Shown here one piece after another: positions 62,373 to 64,000 of a stretch of DNA of 64,000 nt (positions are counted from its first letter, which is position 1; each line of letters opens with the position of its first letter). The notes below the pieces were generated by a model. It was given only the letters and a program-made list of their open reading frames with translations, was not told the DNA's origin and did not search any database. Source of the stretch: Nocardioides panaciterrulae (GTDB lineage Bacteria > Actinomycetota > Actinomycetes > Propionibacteriales > Nocardioidaceae); NCBI RefSeq assembly GCF_013409645.1, contig NZ_JACCBG010000001.1, forward strand, positions 992,001-1,056,000, given 5' to 3'. The translations under genes and the position numbers were made by a program.

Positions 62373-63134
62373 TCAGGTCAACGGTGCCCGTCGCCCCGCC
62401 CAGGCAGTGGTCGCCCCGCCGCCCAGCCCGTGGTCGCGAAGCGGCCCCACCTGCCACCCCTCGGAGCGCCAGCGCTCGAGCAGCACCTCGGTGGCGGCGA
62501 GGGTGCGGCGCCAGGAGCCGGGAGCGGCGGTGCGGTCGGTGTCGTGCAGCAGCAGGGTGCCGCCGGGCGCGAGCGTCCTGTCGATGCTGCGCACGATCCG
62601 CTGCGGCGTGGCGGTGCGCTCCCAGTCACGGCCCCAGGCCGACCAGAGCACCGGACGCAGCTCGGTCGACCGGGCGGCGAGCAGGGCCTCGGCGGTGGTC
62701 ACGCCGTACGGCGTCCGGTAGAAGCGCACCGCCCCGCCGGTGAGGTCCTCCAGCAGCCCGGCGGTGCGGCGCAGCTCCGCGGCCAGGCGGCCCGGCCGCT
62801 TCAGCGCGACGCACCGGTGGTCCCAGCCATGGACCGCGAGCTCGTGCCCGGCGGCCGCCATCTCGCGCACCAGCCCGGCGTTCTGGGCTACGAACGCGCC
62901 GAGCAGGAAGAAGGTCGCGGTGCGGTCGTGGCGGGCGAGCAGCTCCAGGAACCTCGGCGTCGAACCCGGGTCGGGCCCGTCGTCGAAGGTCAGCGCCACG
63001 TGCGGCCCGGCGGTGATGCCGGCCAGGCCGGGGGTGGCCCGGCGGCGCAGCGGGCCCACGGAGGCCAGCAGCGGCAGCGCGTCCGCGGCCACCGCGGCCC
63101 CGGCGAGGGCCGCCGCCCGGCGGGCCACGGTCAC
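62373..63134 (-). CDS. Polysaccharide deacetylase family protein
   Basis: A 253-residue NodB-fold hydrolase. The five family motifs are visible: TFDDGPDPGSTPRFL (catalytic and metal Asp), HGWDH (metal His pair), YRTPYGV, a Trp region WSAWGRDWER and LLLHDTD. It should remove acetyl groups from a surface polysaccharide, peptidoglycan or glycolipid. A short hydrophobic N-terminus (VARRAAALAGAAVAADALPLL) may anchor or export it. The GTG at 63134 overlaps the glycosyltransferase stop (GTGA), so the two enzymes are coupled. Confidence 0.9.
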   Translation of the reverse strand: MTVARRAAALAGAAVAADALPLLASVGPLRRRATPGLAGITAGPHVALTFDDGPDPGSTPRFLELLARHDRTATFFLLGAFVAQNAGLVREMAAAGHELAVHGWDHRCVALKRPGRLAAELRRTAGLLEDLTGGAVRFYRTPYGVTTAEALLAARSTELRPVLWSAWGRDWERTATPQRIVRSIDRTLAPGGTLLLHDTDRTAAPGSWRRTLAATEVLLERWRSEGWQVGPLRDHGLGGGATTAWAGRRAPLT

Positions 63135-64000
63135 GCGGCGCCGACCGGGGTCCGCGCGGGCGGGAACAGCACCTCGAGCAGCGCCCGGTGCACGGGGGTC
63201 TCCGAGCCGCCCGCCCGACCCCGGGCCAGCGCCGCCTCCAGCGCCGGCGCCAGGTCGGCGGGGTCGCGAACGAAGGTGGCGGCACCGGCGGCGGCGAGCG
63301 CCTCCGCGTTGGTGGTGCCGTGGCCGGGCAGATCGCGGTAGCTGATCAGCGGCGTGCCGGCGGCGAGGGTCTGCAGGCTGGTGAAGCCGCCGGAGTTCTG
63401 CACGACGACGTCGGCGGCCTTGATCAGCTCCTCCAGGTCGTCGCGCCAACCGAGCGAGACGATCCCGGGCACCGACCGGAGCCTCTCGTGCAGGGCCTCG
63501 TTGCGCCCCGTGACCACGACGGGTACGGCGAGCCCGGTGGCGGCGATGTCCCGCGCCGACTCCGTCAGCTCCCCGATGCCCAGGGACCCACCCACCACGA
63601 GCACGACCGGGGCGTCGAGGGGCAGTCCGGCCCGGGCGCGCACGGCGGCCCGCTCGGCGGCGGTCAGCGGCACGTCGCAGCCCTTCGGCACCAGGGCGGT
63701 CACCAGCTCGACCCGGGCGCCCAGCGCGCGGGCCTGCGCGGCCGCCACCTCCTGGTGGGCGAGGTGCAGGTCGATGCCCGGGTGGACCCACAGCGGGTGG
63801 ACCGAGGCGTCGGTGAGGTAGGTCAGCGCCGGCGCGCCGAGCTGACCACGCCGGCGCAGCCGGCCGAGCGCCTGGCTCGCGAAGGGGTGCGTGGAGACCA
63901 CGAGGTCGGTGCCGGTCCCGGTGAGGCGACGGATCCGCCGCGCCGGGAGCGCGGAGACCGCTCCCACCACGCAGCGGTGCAGCAGGGTGCCGGGCTGGAG
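63131..64000 (-). CDS. Glycosyltransferase, MGDG-synthase/MurG-like (5' end outside window)
   Basis: The frame is open to the end of the window, so the N-terminus of the gene is missing. The visible 290 residues carry a GT-B (GT28-like) fold: VVSTHPFASQALGRL, ALTYLTDASVHPLWVHPGIDLHLAHQ, LVVGGSLGIGELTESA, the donor-binding region IVSLGWRDDLEELIKAADVVVQNSGGFTSLQTLAAGTPLI and PGHGTTNAEALA. This matches diacylglycerol glycosyltransferases or related MurG-like enzymes. With the coupled deacetylase it may build and trim a glycolipid or surface polysaccharide. An internal GTG at 63970 is not the true start. Confidence 0.85.
   Translation of the reverse strand, partial: LQPGTLLHRCVVGAVSALPARRIRRLTGTGTDLVVSTHPFASQALGRLRRRGQLGAPALTYLTDASVHPLWVHPGIDLHLAHQEVAAAQARALGARVELVTALVPKGCDVPLTAAERAAVRARAGLPLDAPVVLVVGGSLGIGELTESARDIAATGLAVPVVVTGRNEALHERLRSVPGIVSLGWRDDLEELIKAADVVVQNSGGFTSLQTLAAGTPLISYRDLPGHGTTNAEALAAAGAATFVRDPADLAPALEAALARGRAGGSETPVHRALLEVLFPPARTPVGAA

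Overview
The window is high-GC DNA with the codon bias, frequent GTG starts and gene content of an actinobacterium. It resembles Nocardioides or a related member of the Propionibacteriales; this is inferred from protein character, not from a marker gene. No rRNA, tRNA, CRISPR array, phage or insertion sequence was recognised. About 60 protein genes are packed tightly on both strands. Many start with no Shine-Dalgarno site, 6-8 bases after a TANNNT -10 box, as expected of leaderless actinobacterial mRNAs.

Layout. 1-1954: 3' end of methylmalonyl-CoA mutase plus its chaperone GTPase MeaB. 2065-4416: a secreted ScyD/ScyE-like protein and an M20 amidohydrolase. 4546-13722: a nucleoside uptake and salvage block (BMP lipoprotein, ABC ATPase, two permeases, cdd, deoA, MaoC-like protein, add, uridine kinase). 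13809-16078: two coupled beta-propeller lipoproteins. 16187-19493: deoC with two aldehyde dehydrogenases, one lacking the catalytic half. 19554-25754: PH-like membrane protein, phosphohexomutase, aldo/keto reductase, epimerase, cation/proton antiporter and purine nucleoside phosphorylase. 25827-29293: VOC protein, two-component system, membrane protein, gamma-glutamylcyclotransferase. 29354-32151: lipoamide dehydrogenase and an LpdA-type flavoprotein.

32168-40840 is the most accessory part. It holds an unknown protein, two SpoIID/LytB paralogues, a frameshifted acyl-CoA thioesterase/BAAT-type hydrolase, an unannotated 58-residue membrane protein, an MprF-like lysyltransferase domain protein and a DUF222/HNH (13E12-type) protein.

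40844-64000 returns to core metabolism and envelope functions: pyruvate carboxylase, SGNH hydrolase, acyl-CoA carboxylase alpha subunit, phosphoesterase, acyl-CoA dehydrogenase, GtrA, Maf, acyl-CoA carboxylase epsilon and beta subunits, BirA, a class III cyclase, a lone winged-helix protein, purK-purE, a lytic transglycosylase, ArfB, a CoA-binding protein, a secreted Ig-like protein, a second acyl-CoA dehydrogenase, a DUF2231 protein, a polysaccharide deacetylase and a glycosyltransferase cut by the window end.

How it works together. Nucleosides are imported, deaminated or phosphorolysed, and the deoxyribose phosphate is cleaved by DeoC; the adjacent dehydrogenase may oxidise the acetaldehyde formed. 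Propionyl/acetyl-CoA carboxylase subunits with their biotin ligase, plus the mutase and MeaB, connect odd-chain and branched-chain catabolism to the TCA cycle, with pyruvate carboxylase for anaplerosis. No convincing new multi-gene system is visible. The most notable signals are two long intergenic inverted repeats (16113-16171 and 51052-51116), the half-length dehydrogenase, the frameshifted hydrolase, the hidden small membrane protein and the SpoIID-flanked segment.
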